A stretch of DNA of 64,000 nt from Alteribacter lacisalsi (lineage in GTDB: Bacteria; Bacillota; Bacilli; Bacillales; Salisediminibacteriaceae), in assembly GCF_003226345.1 (NCBI RefSeq), contig NZ_PDOF01000001.1, positions 434,001-498,000 of the forward strand, in the 5' to 3' direction. Of the stretch, positions 1-7,810 are shown piece after piece (position 1 is the stretch's first letter; each line of letters starts with the position of its first letter). The notes beneath the pieces are model-generated. The model was not told where the DNA came from, ran no database searches, and saw only the letters and a list, made by a program, of their open reading frames with translations. The position numbers were made by a program, and so were the translations under genes.

Positions 1-1
1 A

Positions 2-304
2 ATAAACTACGGTGCTTTTCTGCTTGGGGCTGGAATTGGATACATGATTGAGGCCCGCTATGTGGGCATGAAGATTTCGAAAAGCTGGCTGAGAAAAGCA
101 GGAGCACTTTTAGTGGGGCTGGCCGGTCTGTTTCTTATTCAGGAAGGTGTTAAGGCTGCGCTGCCACAGAATCTTCTGACAGGGGGAATTCGTTACGGTC
201 TGATTGGTCTCTGGGGGCTTTTGTGCGCACCGTGGCTTTTTGTCAAAATGAGGTTGTACAGCAGTGATGAAACACAGAGGCGGAGAAAACTGAAAGCAGG
301 ATAG
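2..304 (+). CDS. PAP2-family membrane phosphatase-like protein, C-terminal part
   Basis: The reading frame is open from base 2 to the stop at 302-304, so this is the last 100 residues of a gene that starts before the window. Three hydrophobic stretches are visible, with a GxGxxxE(A/x)RY-type loop between the first two and a basic tail. This matches my memory of the C-terminal membrane part of Bacillus PAP2-like phosphatases, in which a glycine-rich helix is followed by an 'E..YV' segment and a final 'P.LF.K' helix. The catalytic motifs would lie upstream and cannot be checked. An internal ATG at 44 is not a likely true start because the coding frame continues upstream. Confidence 0.5.
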   Translation: MNYGAFLLGAGIGYMIEARYVGMKISKSWLRKAGALLVGLAGLFLIQEGVKAALPQNLLTGGIRYGLIGLWGLLCAPWLFVKMRLYSSDETQRRRKLKAG

Positions 305-307
305 CTG

Positions 308-338
308 AAACGGCGTGTCCGGGAAGGACAGCTGTTTT
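308..338 (+). terminator. Rho-independent terminator after the PAP2-like gene
   Basis: AAACGGCGTGTCC and GGACAGCTGTTTT pair around a short GGGAA loop with one mismatch or bulge. A short T-rich tail follows. It lies 4 bases after the stop codon. Confidence 0.6.
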
Positions 339-355
339 CCGCTCTGGAAAAATAG

Positions 356-381
356 GTTTATAGTTTAAAAGATGAGGGAAT
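356..381 (+). promoter_or_regulatory. Sigma-B-type promoter for the PAS-STAS gene
   Basis: GTTTAT (356-361), a 14-base spacer and GGGAAT (376-381) fit the Bacillus general-stress consensus (GTTTAA, 12-15 bases, GGGTAT/GGGAAT). The nearest downstream gene is the RsbR-like PAS-STAS gene, whose start is about 75 bases below the expected transcript start. This is motif matching only. Confidence 0.6.
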
Positions 382-460
382 ATGGCTCAGACTGTGTTTT
401 ATTAGTCTTCACAGATTGTGACAATTCATCAGTGTGATTGCATAGAGAGGGGATGGCGGT

Positions 461-1255
461 GTGCAGAAGCAGGTTTCTGAAGCGCTCGATTACGAGCGGT
501 TGTTTGATCACCTGCCTGATAATATTTTTATAATTAATCAGGCGTGTGAGTTGAAATGGATGAACAGACAGGCGGTGGAACTGGTTAAGGATTTTCTGAA
601 TTATCTTCCGGTGGAGACTCCTGAGGAACTAATCGGATTTCCGGTTGCCTCCCTTCATGAATTCAATTCAATGTTTCATAAGATTATAGAGAAGGACCGG
701 TTCCCATACAGAAAGACGGTTACGATTTTTGGATACATAGCTGATCTTCATATTGATAAGCTGTTTACACCTGAAGGGGACCATACGGGTTGCGTTTTGT
801 TCTGGAGAGACGTGACAAAAGAGAAAGAAAAAGAAAGACGGAGCGAGAGACTGATCGAGGAAATATCTACACCTATTCTGCCCGTTGTAATAGAAAAAGC
901 CCTTTTCGCACCGCTGATCGGTACCTTTGATGAGATCCGACTGGACCACCTCCGCAACAAAGTTCTGTCAAAGATCAGTGAGACAGGTGCTGAGTATATT
1001 ATTTTTGATTTTTCAGGCATAACCGCGATAGAAGATGGAAGCCTGGTTTCTGAATTCACCAAGCTTCAGGAGGTGGTTCAACTAATGGGGGCTCAAGCCT
1101 ACTTCACAGGCTTCCAGACGTCTCTCGTAAAAGACTTTGTGGCAAACGGAATGAAATTTAACGACAAGACGTTTGCTCATTACCGTCAGGCCATCACTCA
1201 TATCCTGCATCTTGAAGGACTCGAAATTACCCCAAAACGTAATGAAAAGGCATGA
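461..1255 (+). CDS. PAS-STAS protein, RsbR/YtvA-like stress regulator
   Basis: The protein has 264 residues. Residues about 10-125 form a PAS-type sensor domain (LPDNIFIIN near the start and FWRDVTKEKE at its end). Residues about 135-255 form a STAS domain opening with the RsbR-like STPILPVV segment. RsbR-type proteins build the stressosome, which controls sigma B. The photoactive LOV cysteine motif of YtvA is absent, so the signal is unknown. At the positions of the two phosphorylated threonines of RsbR no threonine is seen: the first region reads AIEDGSLV and the second VKDFV, with Asp at the second site. The GTG start at 461 has an AGGGG ribosome site; an ATG at 453 is out of frame. A sigma-B-type promoter lies upstream and a hairpin overlaps the stop. 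Confidence 0.82.
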   Translation: MQKQVSEALDYERLFDHLPDNIFIINQACELKWMNRQAVELVKDFLNYLPVETPEELIGFPVASLHEFNSMFHKIIEKDRFPYRKTVTIFGYIADLHIDKLFTPEGDHTGCVLFWRDVTKEKEKERRSERLIEEISTPILPVVIEKALFAPLIGTFDEIRLDHLRNKVLSKISETGAEYIIFDFSGITAIEDGSLVSEFTKLQEVVQLMGAQAYFTGFQTSLVKDFVANGMKFNDKTFAHYRQAITHILHLEGLEITPKRNEKA

Positions 1256-1290
1256 TCCAGCAGAGGGACCATGCCTTTGTAGTATTTTGC
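1246..1290 (+). terminator. Terminator overlapping the PAS-STAS stop codon
   Basis: AAAGGCATG (1246-1254) pairs with CATGCCTTT (1270-1278), and a weak T-rich stretch follows. The stop codon of the PAS-STAS gene lies inside the left arm. Confidence 0.55.
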
Positions 1291-1359
1291 GGAAAGCGTC
1301 TGCCTGCAGTGTAATCACCTGGCAATATATCGAAAGAGCATTTGGAAATTTGACTTCTG

Positions 1360-1521
1360 TTAAAACTGAGGAAGGATGTAATTAATAAGGAACCATAAGA
1401 TACCAAAGAAAATGATCAGGTAAGCGGCGTACTTAATGAATGTGGAGGCGACATGGCTGCTGTCATGCTTTTTTTCTACTTCTTCTTCTCGTTTATTGAC
1501 TTCTACATCTTTGTCCGGCAT
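1360..1521 (-). CDS. Small single-span membrane protein, 53 residues
   Basis: ATG at 1519-1521 is preceded on the minus strand by AAAGGAGGG at ideal spacing. The product starts MPDKDVEVNKREEEVEKK, a charged cytoplasmic head of about 23 residues, followed by one membrane helix (about residues 29-50, YAAYLIIFFGILWFLINYIL) and a Pro-Gln-Phe end. I do not recognise the family. The strong ribosome site, the clear head-plus-helix design and the position in the gap between two converging genes support a real gene. Confidence 0.7.
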   Translation of the reverse strand: MPDKDVEVNKREEEVEKKHDSSHVASTFIKYAAYLIIFFGILWFLINYILPQF

Positions 1522-1576
1522 TTGAAAAGCCCTCCTTTATCTGTGTTGGTTTTTGTTTTCCCTTACGCAAATAGGG

Positions 1577-2491
1577 CTAAACCTGAGGGCTTTGAATGGT
1601 TTCTTTTTCCTTATGTGCCGGCTTTCTGCGCTTTTGTATGACCAGAACAGCCAATAGGACCAGTCCCATGCCTGCCAACTGCCATGGGGTCAGGCGCTCT
1701 GCAAAAATAATAAGTCCGATCAAAGCTGCAACTACCGGCTCTACCGTTGCTGCGATTGAAGCCCTGCTTGATTCAACATGGAAGAGACCCGCTGTATAAA
1801 GAAGATAGGCAAAAACCGTCGGTAGGGTACCGAGACCTGCAGCGAGCAGGATACCCTCTGGACTCATGAGCGCACCGGCTGAATGAACAATGCCGCTGAA
1901 CGGCAGCATCGCCGCGGATGCAAATAAAAACGTATAAAACGTTATTGAGAGAGACGAATAATGGACGGAGGCCGGTTTTCCGAAGATACTGTAAAGGGCG
2001 TAGCCAAATCCGGATGCGACACCGGTGATTATGCCAAAGGCTGAGAGCTGCCCTGCGTTTAAGGGGAAAACCCCGATGACCAGCATACAGCCTGCAAGCG
2101 TCATAAAAAGAGCTGTCACTTTTTCAGGGGTGAGTGCTTCCTTGAAAAAGATCCGGCTCATAATGGTAACAAAGGCCGGACCGGTATAAAGAAGCACTGC
2201 GGCCACACTCAAGTTGATTTCCTGGATGGTCGTAAAGTAGGCCCAGTTAAAAAAGACAATGCTTAAAATACCGGTACCAAAAAAAAGCGGCAGATGCCGC
2301 GGACGAATTTTTACAAGGGACGGATTTTTAAATAAAACGATCAAAGTGAGCACCAGCAGAGCCGATATCACCCGAATTGCCACCACTTCAATCGGGGTGA
2401 AACCAAGGTCATAAAGACGCTGCACGAAAATCCCGATTGTACCCCAGAGGGCGGCTCCGCCAATGATCAGTAAAAAAGCCCATTTGTACAA
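1577..2491 (-). CDS. EamA/DMT-family permease
   Basis: The protein has 304 residues and about ten hydrophobic helices arranged as two EamA repeats of roughly 140 residues. The first repeat starts with the typical GGAALWGTIGIF, and the family proline-rich ends of helices are present. Such proteins export metabolites or amino acids; the substrate cannot be predicted. The start is a TTG at 2489-2491 with AAAGGAGGGG seven bases upstream on the minus strand. The C-terminus is a basic tail (QKRRKPAHKEKE). No clear partner gene is next to it, so it is probably transcribed alone. Confidence 0.85.
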   Translation of the reverse strand: MYKWAFLLIIGGAALWGTIGIFVQRLYDLGFTPIEVVAIRVISALLVLTLIVLFKNPSLVKIRPRHLPLFFGTGILSIVFFNWAYFTTIQEINLSVAAVLLYTGPAFVTIMSRIFFKEALTPEKVTALFMTLAGCMLVIGVFPLNAGQLSAFGIITGVASGFGYALYSIFGKPASVHYSSLSITFYTFLFASAAMLPFSGIVHSAGALMSPEGILLAAGLGTLPTVFAYLLYTAGLFHVESSRASIAATVEPVVAALIGLIIFAERLTPWQLAGMGLVLLAVLVIQKRRKPAHKEKETIQSPQV

Positions 2492-2595
2492 CGGAACCCC
2501 TCCTTTAAAGAATAATCGTTCGTTTGCGAAAGGTTCGATTCTGTCACTCTATCACAGAGGAGGTGCCGTGCAAACCGGACTTTTCTGCCTCCAGC

Positions 2596-4380
2596 TTATT
2601 CTCCGAAGAGCTGCCCTCGACTGAGTCCCTTTACCTGAATGGCAGGGAGGGAAAACGGGCGGGCTGAGAGCGTCTTTGGACAGTAATAGACGATCAGAAA
2701 GTAATCCCCTTCCTTGACGGCTCCGTTTTGCAGATACCCAGTCACATCAAAGCCCGTTTTTTCAACGACGACGTGCTTCTGCAATTCCCGGACGCCCAGA
2801 TTAAGCTGGGCGAATTCCGGAGAAACCGCGTCAGGACGTTCATTGACAGCTTCTCGTACAAGCTGCTGAGTATCCTTGTCCAGATCAGCTTCCCACCACC
2901 GTTTACGTGGTTTATATTTGTGATGAAGCAGATAGTCAAGCTTCATCAGCCCTGTGGTAACAGCACGGTTCTGCAGATTCTTTTTTTCTGAAAACTGGTC
3001 AAGACGGGTAAAAAGATCTTCAAACTGATGACCAATACGGGACCATCCCTGTTCATCCCATTCACTTCCATAAGCTTGGAAAAAATCGAACGGCGTGTCA
3101 AAAACCTCTGTGACCAGATGATTCATTGTATAGTCGAGACGGTGATCATTCCAGTATTTTTCGAGAATATCCTCTACCTGTTTGATTTTTATGACCTCAT
3201 CAAAGCTCAGCACATTGTTGGACAGAATTTCATAAGGCGCATGATCCATGTACTTATAGTCGTATTTTTCCGCCATGGCACGCATGCCGGTGCCCCTCAG
3301 CATCTTTAAAAAACCGAGCTGCAGTTCCTCGGGACGCAGGGCGAAGACGTCGTTGAACGTCTGTTTGAACGAGCTGTAATTCTCTTCAGGAAGGCCGGCG
3401 ATCAGATCCAGATGCTGGTCGATTTTACCTCCGTCCCTTACGAGCGTCACGGTCCTTGCAAGCTTCTTAAAGTTCTGTCTGCGCTTAATGAGATCGTTTG
3501 TATCATCATTAGTGGACTGTACACCGATTTCAAAACGGAAGATCCCGGGCGGGGCATGGTCATTTAGAAATGTAAGCACTTCCGGGCGCATGATGTCTGC
3601 CGTAATTTCAAACTGAAACTCACAGCCCCCATGGTTTTTGATCAGAAAATCAAAGATTTCAAGAGCGTAATCCCGTTTAATATTGAATGTCCGGTCGATG
3701 AACTTGATCATTTTTGCTCCGTTGCGAATCAGATAGAGAAGATCATCCTTTACTTTTTCAATATCAAAATACCTTACGCCGACTTCAATAGAAGACAGGC
3801 AGAACTGGCAGCTGAAAGGGCATCCGCGGCTTGTTTCAAAATAGACCACCCGTTTACCGAGTGCGGGCAGGTCACTTGGCAGTCTGTACGGGGAAGGTAT
3901 CGTGTTCAGATCCAGTTTTCCACGGCCGGGGTTGATGACGATTTCCCGGTTTTTCCTGTAGGCAAGTCCAAAAACGAAATGCCAGCCGTTTTTGCCCCGT
4001 TCAATTTCCTGAAGCAGGTGTTTAAACGTTTCCTCCCCTTCACCGATTACAATAAAATCGACTTCCGGCACACGTGCAAGCCACTGTGCTGTATCGTAGG
4101 ATACTTCGGGTCCGCCGAATACTATTTTGATGTCCGGGAGCACTTTTTTGAGCATTTTAACGACTTGAATGGTTTCTTCAATATTCCATATGTAGCAGCT
4201 GAACCCGATCACATCGGGTTTTCTGCGGTATAAATCAGAAACGATGTTCATGGCAGGGTCCTTGATTGTAAATTCAGTAAGATCCACATTAAATTCAGGC
4301 TCCGTATAGGTTTTAAGCAGACGGAGTGCAAGACAGGTGTGTATATATTTGGCGTTCAGGGTAGTGATGGTCACGTTCAT
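2596..4380 (-). CDS. B12-binding-domain radical SAM protein (DUF4080 type)
   Basis: The protein has 594 residues. The N-terminal part (about 1-140) is a cobalamin-binding-like Rossmann domain (GFSCYIWN, FGGPEVS, GEGEETF). A radical SAM core follows with CPFSCQFC at about residues 187-194, the CxxxCxxC ligand set for a 4Fe-4S cluster. The C-terminal third resembles DUF4080. Proteins of this group are widespread in Bacillus, but their reaction is not established. GGAGG lies upstream of the ATG on the minus strand. The gene stands alone between convergent and same-strand neighbours with gaps of more than 100 bases. Confidence 0.85.
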   Translation of the reverse strand: MNVTITTLNAKYIHTCLALRLLKTYTEPEFNVDLTEFTIKDPAMNIVSDLYRRKPDVIGFSCYIWNIEETIQVVKMLKKVLPDIKIVFGGPEVSYDTAQWLARVPEVDFIVIGEGEETFKHLLQEIERGKNGWHFVFGLAYRKNREIVINPGRGKLDLNTIPSPYRLPSDLPALGKRVVYFETSRGCPFSCQFCLSSIEVGVRYFDIEKVKDDLLYLIRNGAKMIKFIDRTFNIKRDYALEIFDFLIKNHGGCEFQFEITADIMRPEVLTFLNDHAPPGIFRFEIGVQSTNDDTNDLIKRRQNFKKLARTVTLVRDGGKIDQHLDLIAGLPEENYSSFKQTFNDVFALRPEELQLGFLKMLRGTGMRAMAEKYDYKYMDHAPYEILSNNVLSFDEVIKIKQVEDILEKYWNDHRLDYTMNHLVTEVFDTPFDFFQAYGSEWDEQGWSRIGHQFEDLFTRLDQFSEKKNLQNRAVTTGLMKLDYLLHHKYKPRKRWWEADLDKDTQQLVREAVNERPDAVSPEFAQLNLGVRELQKHVVVEKTGFDVTGYLQNGAVKEGDYFLIVYYCPKTLSARPFSLPAIQVKGLSRGQLFGE

Positions 4381-4521
4381 GTTCGTATAACCTCCAGGCA
4401 GGCATGATTCCGATTAATCATACCATATTTGAGGAGGAAGATGCGGCGGGCCTGGCCGTACCTTAAAGGTGACCAATAATAGTATTGGAACTATAGCAGA
4501 CGCATGATGATGCTGAATCAT

Positions 4522-5088
4522 CTACTGCCGCTTGAGCAGATACTCCATCCGGTACACATCGGCATACTGATCCCTGGCGAGCTGTACATGGTTTTTGAAA
4601 AGGCCAACAGGCTGAAACCCGAGTGAGAGATACAGATTCATGGCAGGTTCATTGGTTGCGATCACTTCCAAGCCTGCTTTTTTCAGGTGGGACTGTTTTT
4701 CTGCCCATTTCAGAAGGGCGGTCATAAGGGCCCTGCCTACACCAAGAGAGCGGTATGTCTCCTGCACGATAAGTCCGATAAGTCCGTGATGACGTAATTT
4801 TTTGAGCAGCTGTTCCGGTTCGAAGGAGGCGACCCCGGCGAGATTTCCGTTATGACGGGCAATTATCAGCACATGCCACTGAGACTGAAAGGAGTTCTGA
4901 ATCCTTTCCGCCTGATCCTGTTCGGTGAGTTGAAACTCATCCTCACTGATCAGGAGACCGCTGTCTTTTTCCCTGATGACATCCTTTGTCAGAGTCAGCA
5001 TATCTTTTGCATCAACAGGGTATGCAGTTCGCACTGTGAATGCTCTGCCATCCCTGAGCCATGCTGTCGAGGGTTCAATGTAAGCCAT
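4522..5088 (-). CDS. GNAT-family N-acetyltransferase
   Basis: The protein has 188 residues. The central acetyl-CoA site is visible as IGLIVQETYRSLGVGRALM (about residues 105-123), followed by the KKAGLEVIATNEPAMNLYLSLGF motif typical of the C-terminal half of the fold. These enzymes acetylate amines of small molecules or proteins; the substrate is unknown. The ATG is preceded by GAGGAG on the minus strand. The neighbours suggest no pathway. Confidence 0.82.
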   Translation of the reverse strand: MAYIEPSTAWLRDGRAFTVRTAYPVDAKDMLTLTKDVIREKDSGLLISEDEFQLTEQDQAERIQNSFQSQWHVLIIARHNGNLAGVASFEPEQLLKKLRHHGLIGLIVQETYRSLGVGRALMTALLKWAEKQSHLKKAGLEVIATNEPAMNLYLSLGFQPVGLFKNHVQLARDQYADVYRMEYLLKRQ

Positions 5089-5348
5089 ATCGCATTCTCC
5101 TCTTTGAAAATGATCTGTTTTACTTTATGTTCTCTGTACAGGAATGTAGAAGATGAGAATATGTTTTTACAGGAGGGAGGGATCTTTGGTTAGCGGCTTG
5201 GCCGAAGTGCTGTAAAAACGGGCGCAGTATTGACGAAGAGCGGAACGGCGTTTGAACCAGGGCAGAATCACGAACCGTCAGCCATCTCCATAAAATGAAG
5301 TGAAATTGTGTGTTGTCTCAGGCAAGTATAATAAAGGAGTGTTTACAA
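5089..5348. other. Intergenic region before the repeat protein
   Basis: About 260 bases separate two divergent genes. An AGGAGGGAGGG stretch near 5172 is followed only by a nine-codon frame, so I call no gene there. A TATAAT lies at about 5326-5331, close to the ribosome site of the repeat gene; no convincing -35 box was found. Confidence 0.4.
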
Positions 5349-6251
5349 ATGGGATGTAACTGCGGAAAGAAGCAAGGGATGGCGGGAATGGGCGGCGGTC
5401 CGAACGTGATGGGAGCGCAAATGCCGATGGGTTTAAACCAGATGATGGGGATGGGCGGCGGTCCGAACGTGATGGGAGCGCAAATGCCGATGGGTCCAAA
5501 TCAGATGATGGGGATGGGCGGCGGTCCGAACGTGATGGGAGCGCAGATGCCGATGGGTCCAAATCAGATGATGGGGATGGGCGGACCGAACGTGATGGGA
5601 GCACAGATGCCGATGGGTCCAAACCAGATGATGGGGATGGGCGGCGGTCCGAACGTGATGGGAGCGCAGATGCCGATGGATCCGAATCAGATGATGGGGA
5701 TGGGCGGCGGACCGAACGTGATGGGAGCACAGATGCCGATGGGTCCAAACCAGATGATGGGGATGGGCGGCGGTCCGAACGTGATGGGAGCGCAAATGCC
5801 GATGGGTCCAAACCAGATGATGGGGATGGGCGGCGGTCCGAACGTGATGGGAGCGCAAATGCCGATGGGTCCAAACCAGATGATGGGAATGGGCGGACCG
5901 AACGTGATGGGAGCGCAAATGCTGATGGATCCGAATCAGATGATGGGCGGGGCACCGCTCCATGGTAACAACGGAGAGCCGGGGTACGGAAATGGTCATC
6001 AGAACAACAGTCAGCCGATGATGCCGGGAAACGGTCATCAGCATAACGGTCAGCCAATGATGCCGGGGGACGGTCACATGGGAATGCCTGGTCAGCCGAT
6101 GATGCCTCCTGGCAGCAATCATGGTGGGAATAGTATGCCTGGTAACGAAGGGAGTATGAACGGGATGCCAGGCGGGGGGCAGTCCGGTAACGGGATGCAC
6201 CAGGGAATGAATCATTTGGGCTACATGCCATGGGACGATGATGATTATTAA
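5349..6251 (+). CDS. Met/Gly/Asn/Pro tandem-repeat protein
   Basis: The protein has 300 residues. The ATG at 5349 follows AAAGGAGTG by about eight bases. It opens with MGCNCGKKQ, then carries nine near-identical units of about 21 residues (core GGPNVMGAQMPMGPNQMM, residues about 15-200). A His/Asn/Met/Pro-rich part with repeated QPMMPG follows, and the tail is acidic (DDDDY). It is extremely rich in methionine (over a quarter of residues in the repeat) and has no hydrophobic helix. I do not recognise a family. Composition resembles spore-coat or metal-binding low-complexity proteins, but nothing here proves that. The neighbouring KamA and aminotransferase genes give no firm clue. Confidence 0.75.
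   Translation: MGCNCGKKQGMAGMGGGPNVMGAQMPMGLNQMMGMGGGPNVMGAQMPMGPNQMMGMGGGPNVMGAQMPMGPNQMMGMGGPNVMGAQMPMGPNQMMGMGGGPNVMGAQMPMDPNQMMGMGGGPNVMGAQMPMGPNQMMGMGGGPNVMGAQMPMGPNQMMGMGGGPNVMGAQMPMGPNQMMGMGGPNVMGAQMLMDPNQMMGGAPLHGNNGEPGYGNGHQNNSQPMMPGNGHQHNGQPMMPGDGHMGMPGQPMMPPGSNHGGNSMPGNEGSMNGMPGGGQSGNGMHQGMNHLGYMPWDDDDY
5391..5947 (+). repeat. In-frame tandem repeat, nine units of 60-63 bp
   Basis: Nine consecutive units share nearly identical DNA (GGCGGTCCGAACGTGATGGG at the head of most). Most are 63 bp, and two lack one glycine codon (60 bp). Point differences recur in several units (GGT/GGA, CAA/CAG, GGT/GAT), which suggests recent unit duplication or gene conversion. The composition also keeps long minus-strand frames open; these are treated as shadows. 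Confidence 0.9.
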
Positions 6252-6390
6252 AATGCAGGCTGAGGTTAATCTATATCGTTTAGCGTAAATAAATAGCGAT
6301 GAAGAGTTCATTCAGGAGAAGCCCTGCAGGGTAATCGTAATCATCAGAATCGATATCCACGGTAACGGCAGTAACGCAGAAGTCAATCTT

Positions 6391-6424
6391 AAGAGCCCTC
6401 CGCAATGTGCAGAGGGCTCTTTTG
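6391..6424. terminator. Bidirectional terminator between repeat protein and KamA gene
   Basis: AAGAGCCCTC and its complement GAGGGCTCTT form a strong stem with a T run on the plus side and an A-rich left flank for the minus side. The two flanking genes converge here. Confidence 0.85.
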
Positions 6425-6434
6425 CATATTAAGA

Positions 6435-7595
6435 TTAAATCGTTTCTTTCTGCCTGATTTTTTCGTTTGCTGACTCAAAAGTGTCGAGTTTTTTTGCGGG
6501 CTGCTCCCAGTGGGCTTTGTTACCTGGGAGGTCATCGAACCATCCTGCATCATCCGGACAGTCGAGTACCATGAACTTCCCGTATTCCCCGTCTCTGGAC
6601 TGGTGGTATTTAAGATAAGCCTTGCCGTCCTCGATTGCGAGAATTTCAATTTTTCCTGACGTATGGCTCATGGATAGACGGACACGTTTACCAAGACCGC
6701 TTGTAATCGCTTTTGCTTTTTCCACTGCCTGATAGGCATCTTTAAGAGAGAGGACAAAGTCATTGTTTCCTGCCACCGGGCGGTTAATAAAGAAGTAATA
6801 CGGAGTGACACCTGCCCATGAAAGCTTATCTAGAAGTTCAGCCAGCACCTCGGGGTCATGATTGATCCCTTTTAAAACCGGTGTCTGGTTGACGACAATT
6901 GCCCCGGCATCATGGAGAGCCGCGAAACCTCGTTTTGCTTCTTCCGTAATTTCATTCGGATGATTAATGTGTGCCATCACATAAATGCGTCTTTCAGGGG
7001 TGGAATACTCCTTAATCAGCTTTAGAAGTTCCTCGTCCTCATAAATACGCATAGGGTTAAAAACCGGCATTTTCGAGCCGAGCCGGATTATTTTCACATG
7101 ATCGATTTCCCGAAGCTGCTCGATAATCCTGCGCAGTTTTTTCGTTGCGAGAATAAGAGAATCCCCGCCGGTCAGAAGAACGTTGTTAATTTCCGGGTGT
7201 TCCTTTATGTATTCGATTCCCGGCTGTACGTCTGCCATGGCTTCTTTTATATCATTTCGGAAGAGCCGCTTCCGGAAGCAGTAACGGCAGTAGGCCCCGC
7301 AAACTTCAGAAACAATGAGAAGGGCGGTGGTTGTATATTTGTGCTGGCAGCCTGGTACAACGTAGTTCGTATCCTCATCGGATGCGTCCCAGCGCCCATA
7401 TTCCTCAAGTTCGCCTTCATTAGGTATAACGAGTTTACGGATCGGGTCGTCCGGGTCTTTCCAATCAATCAGACTAAGATAATAATCATTAACCCGGAAA
7501 ACAAATTTTTCCGTAATCTTTTTCAGTCTGGCACGTTCTTCTTCAGGTATTTCCTTAATTTTATCAAGGTTCATAATGTACTTTGGCTGAGCCAT
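6435..7595 (-). CDS. KamA-family radical SAM enzyme (lysine 2,3-aminomutase-like)
   Basis: The protein has 386 residues from the ATG at 7593-7595, chosen because AGGAGGGTGA lies just upstream; the frame is open about 20 codons further without a ribosome site. The radical SAM cluster motif is CGAYCRYC at about residues 103-110, followed by RKRLF. Glycine-rich GGDSLILAT and the PVLKGINHD stretch are typical of the KamA/EpmB family, which moves amino groups from alpha to beta carbon using PLP. It is shorter than classical lysine aminomutases (about 415-470), closer to uncharacterised Bacillus KamA-like proteins. Substrate is therefore open. It is divergent from a PLP aminotransferase gene. Confidence 0.85.
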   Translation of the reverse strand: MAQPKYIMNLDKIKEIPEEERARLKKITEKFVFRVNDYYLSLIDWKDPDDPIRKLVIPNEGELEEYGRWDASDEDTNYVVPGCQHKYTTTALLIVSEVCGAYCRYCFRKRLFRNDIKEAMADVQPGIEYIKEHPEINNVLLTGGDSLILATKKLRRIIEQLREIDHVKIIRLGSKMPVFNPMRIYEDEELLKLIKEYSTPERRIYVMAHINHPNEITEEAKRGFAALHDAGAIVVNQTPVLKGINHDPEVLAELLDKLSWAGVTPYYFFINRPVAGNNDFVLSLKDAYQAVEKAKAITSGLGKRVRLSMSHTSGKIEILAIEDGKAYLKYHQSRDGEYGKFMVLDCPDDAGWFDDLPGNKAHWEQPAKKLDTFESANEKIRQKETI

Positions 7596-7810
7596 TTTGT
7601 CACCCTCCTGTGTTGAAAATACTGTTCGGTCTTTGTTGTAAGTATAGCAGTGTGACATGAATTAGGCTAATTTTTAGAATTTTTAAACACTTTCGGAGTA
7701 TATCTTTCATTATAAAAAATGGGCGGAATTTTCTCTTCATGGATGATATGTATAAACATATAATGAAGTATAAATTTCAAAAGAATGAAAGAATGAAAGG
7801 TGGAGCCCGA

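Noticed and set aside
44-304. Complete small gene at the window start
   Set aside because: The frame is open to the window edge and the hydrophobic pattern continues upstream, so it is the end of a longer gene.
461-1255. Blue-light receptor function for the PAS-STAS protein
   Set aside because: The LOV motif with the flavin-binding Cys is not present in the PAS domain.
3631-4233. Plus-strand frame inside the radical SAM gene
   Set aside because: It is a shadow of the coding strand with no start signal.
5278-6311. Two long minus-strand frames opposite the Met-rich repeat gene
   Set aside because: They are kept open by the repeat composition. The plus-strand frame has the ribosome site and a sensible start and end.
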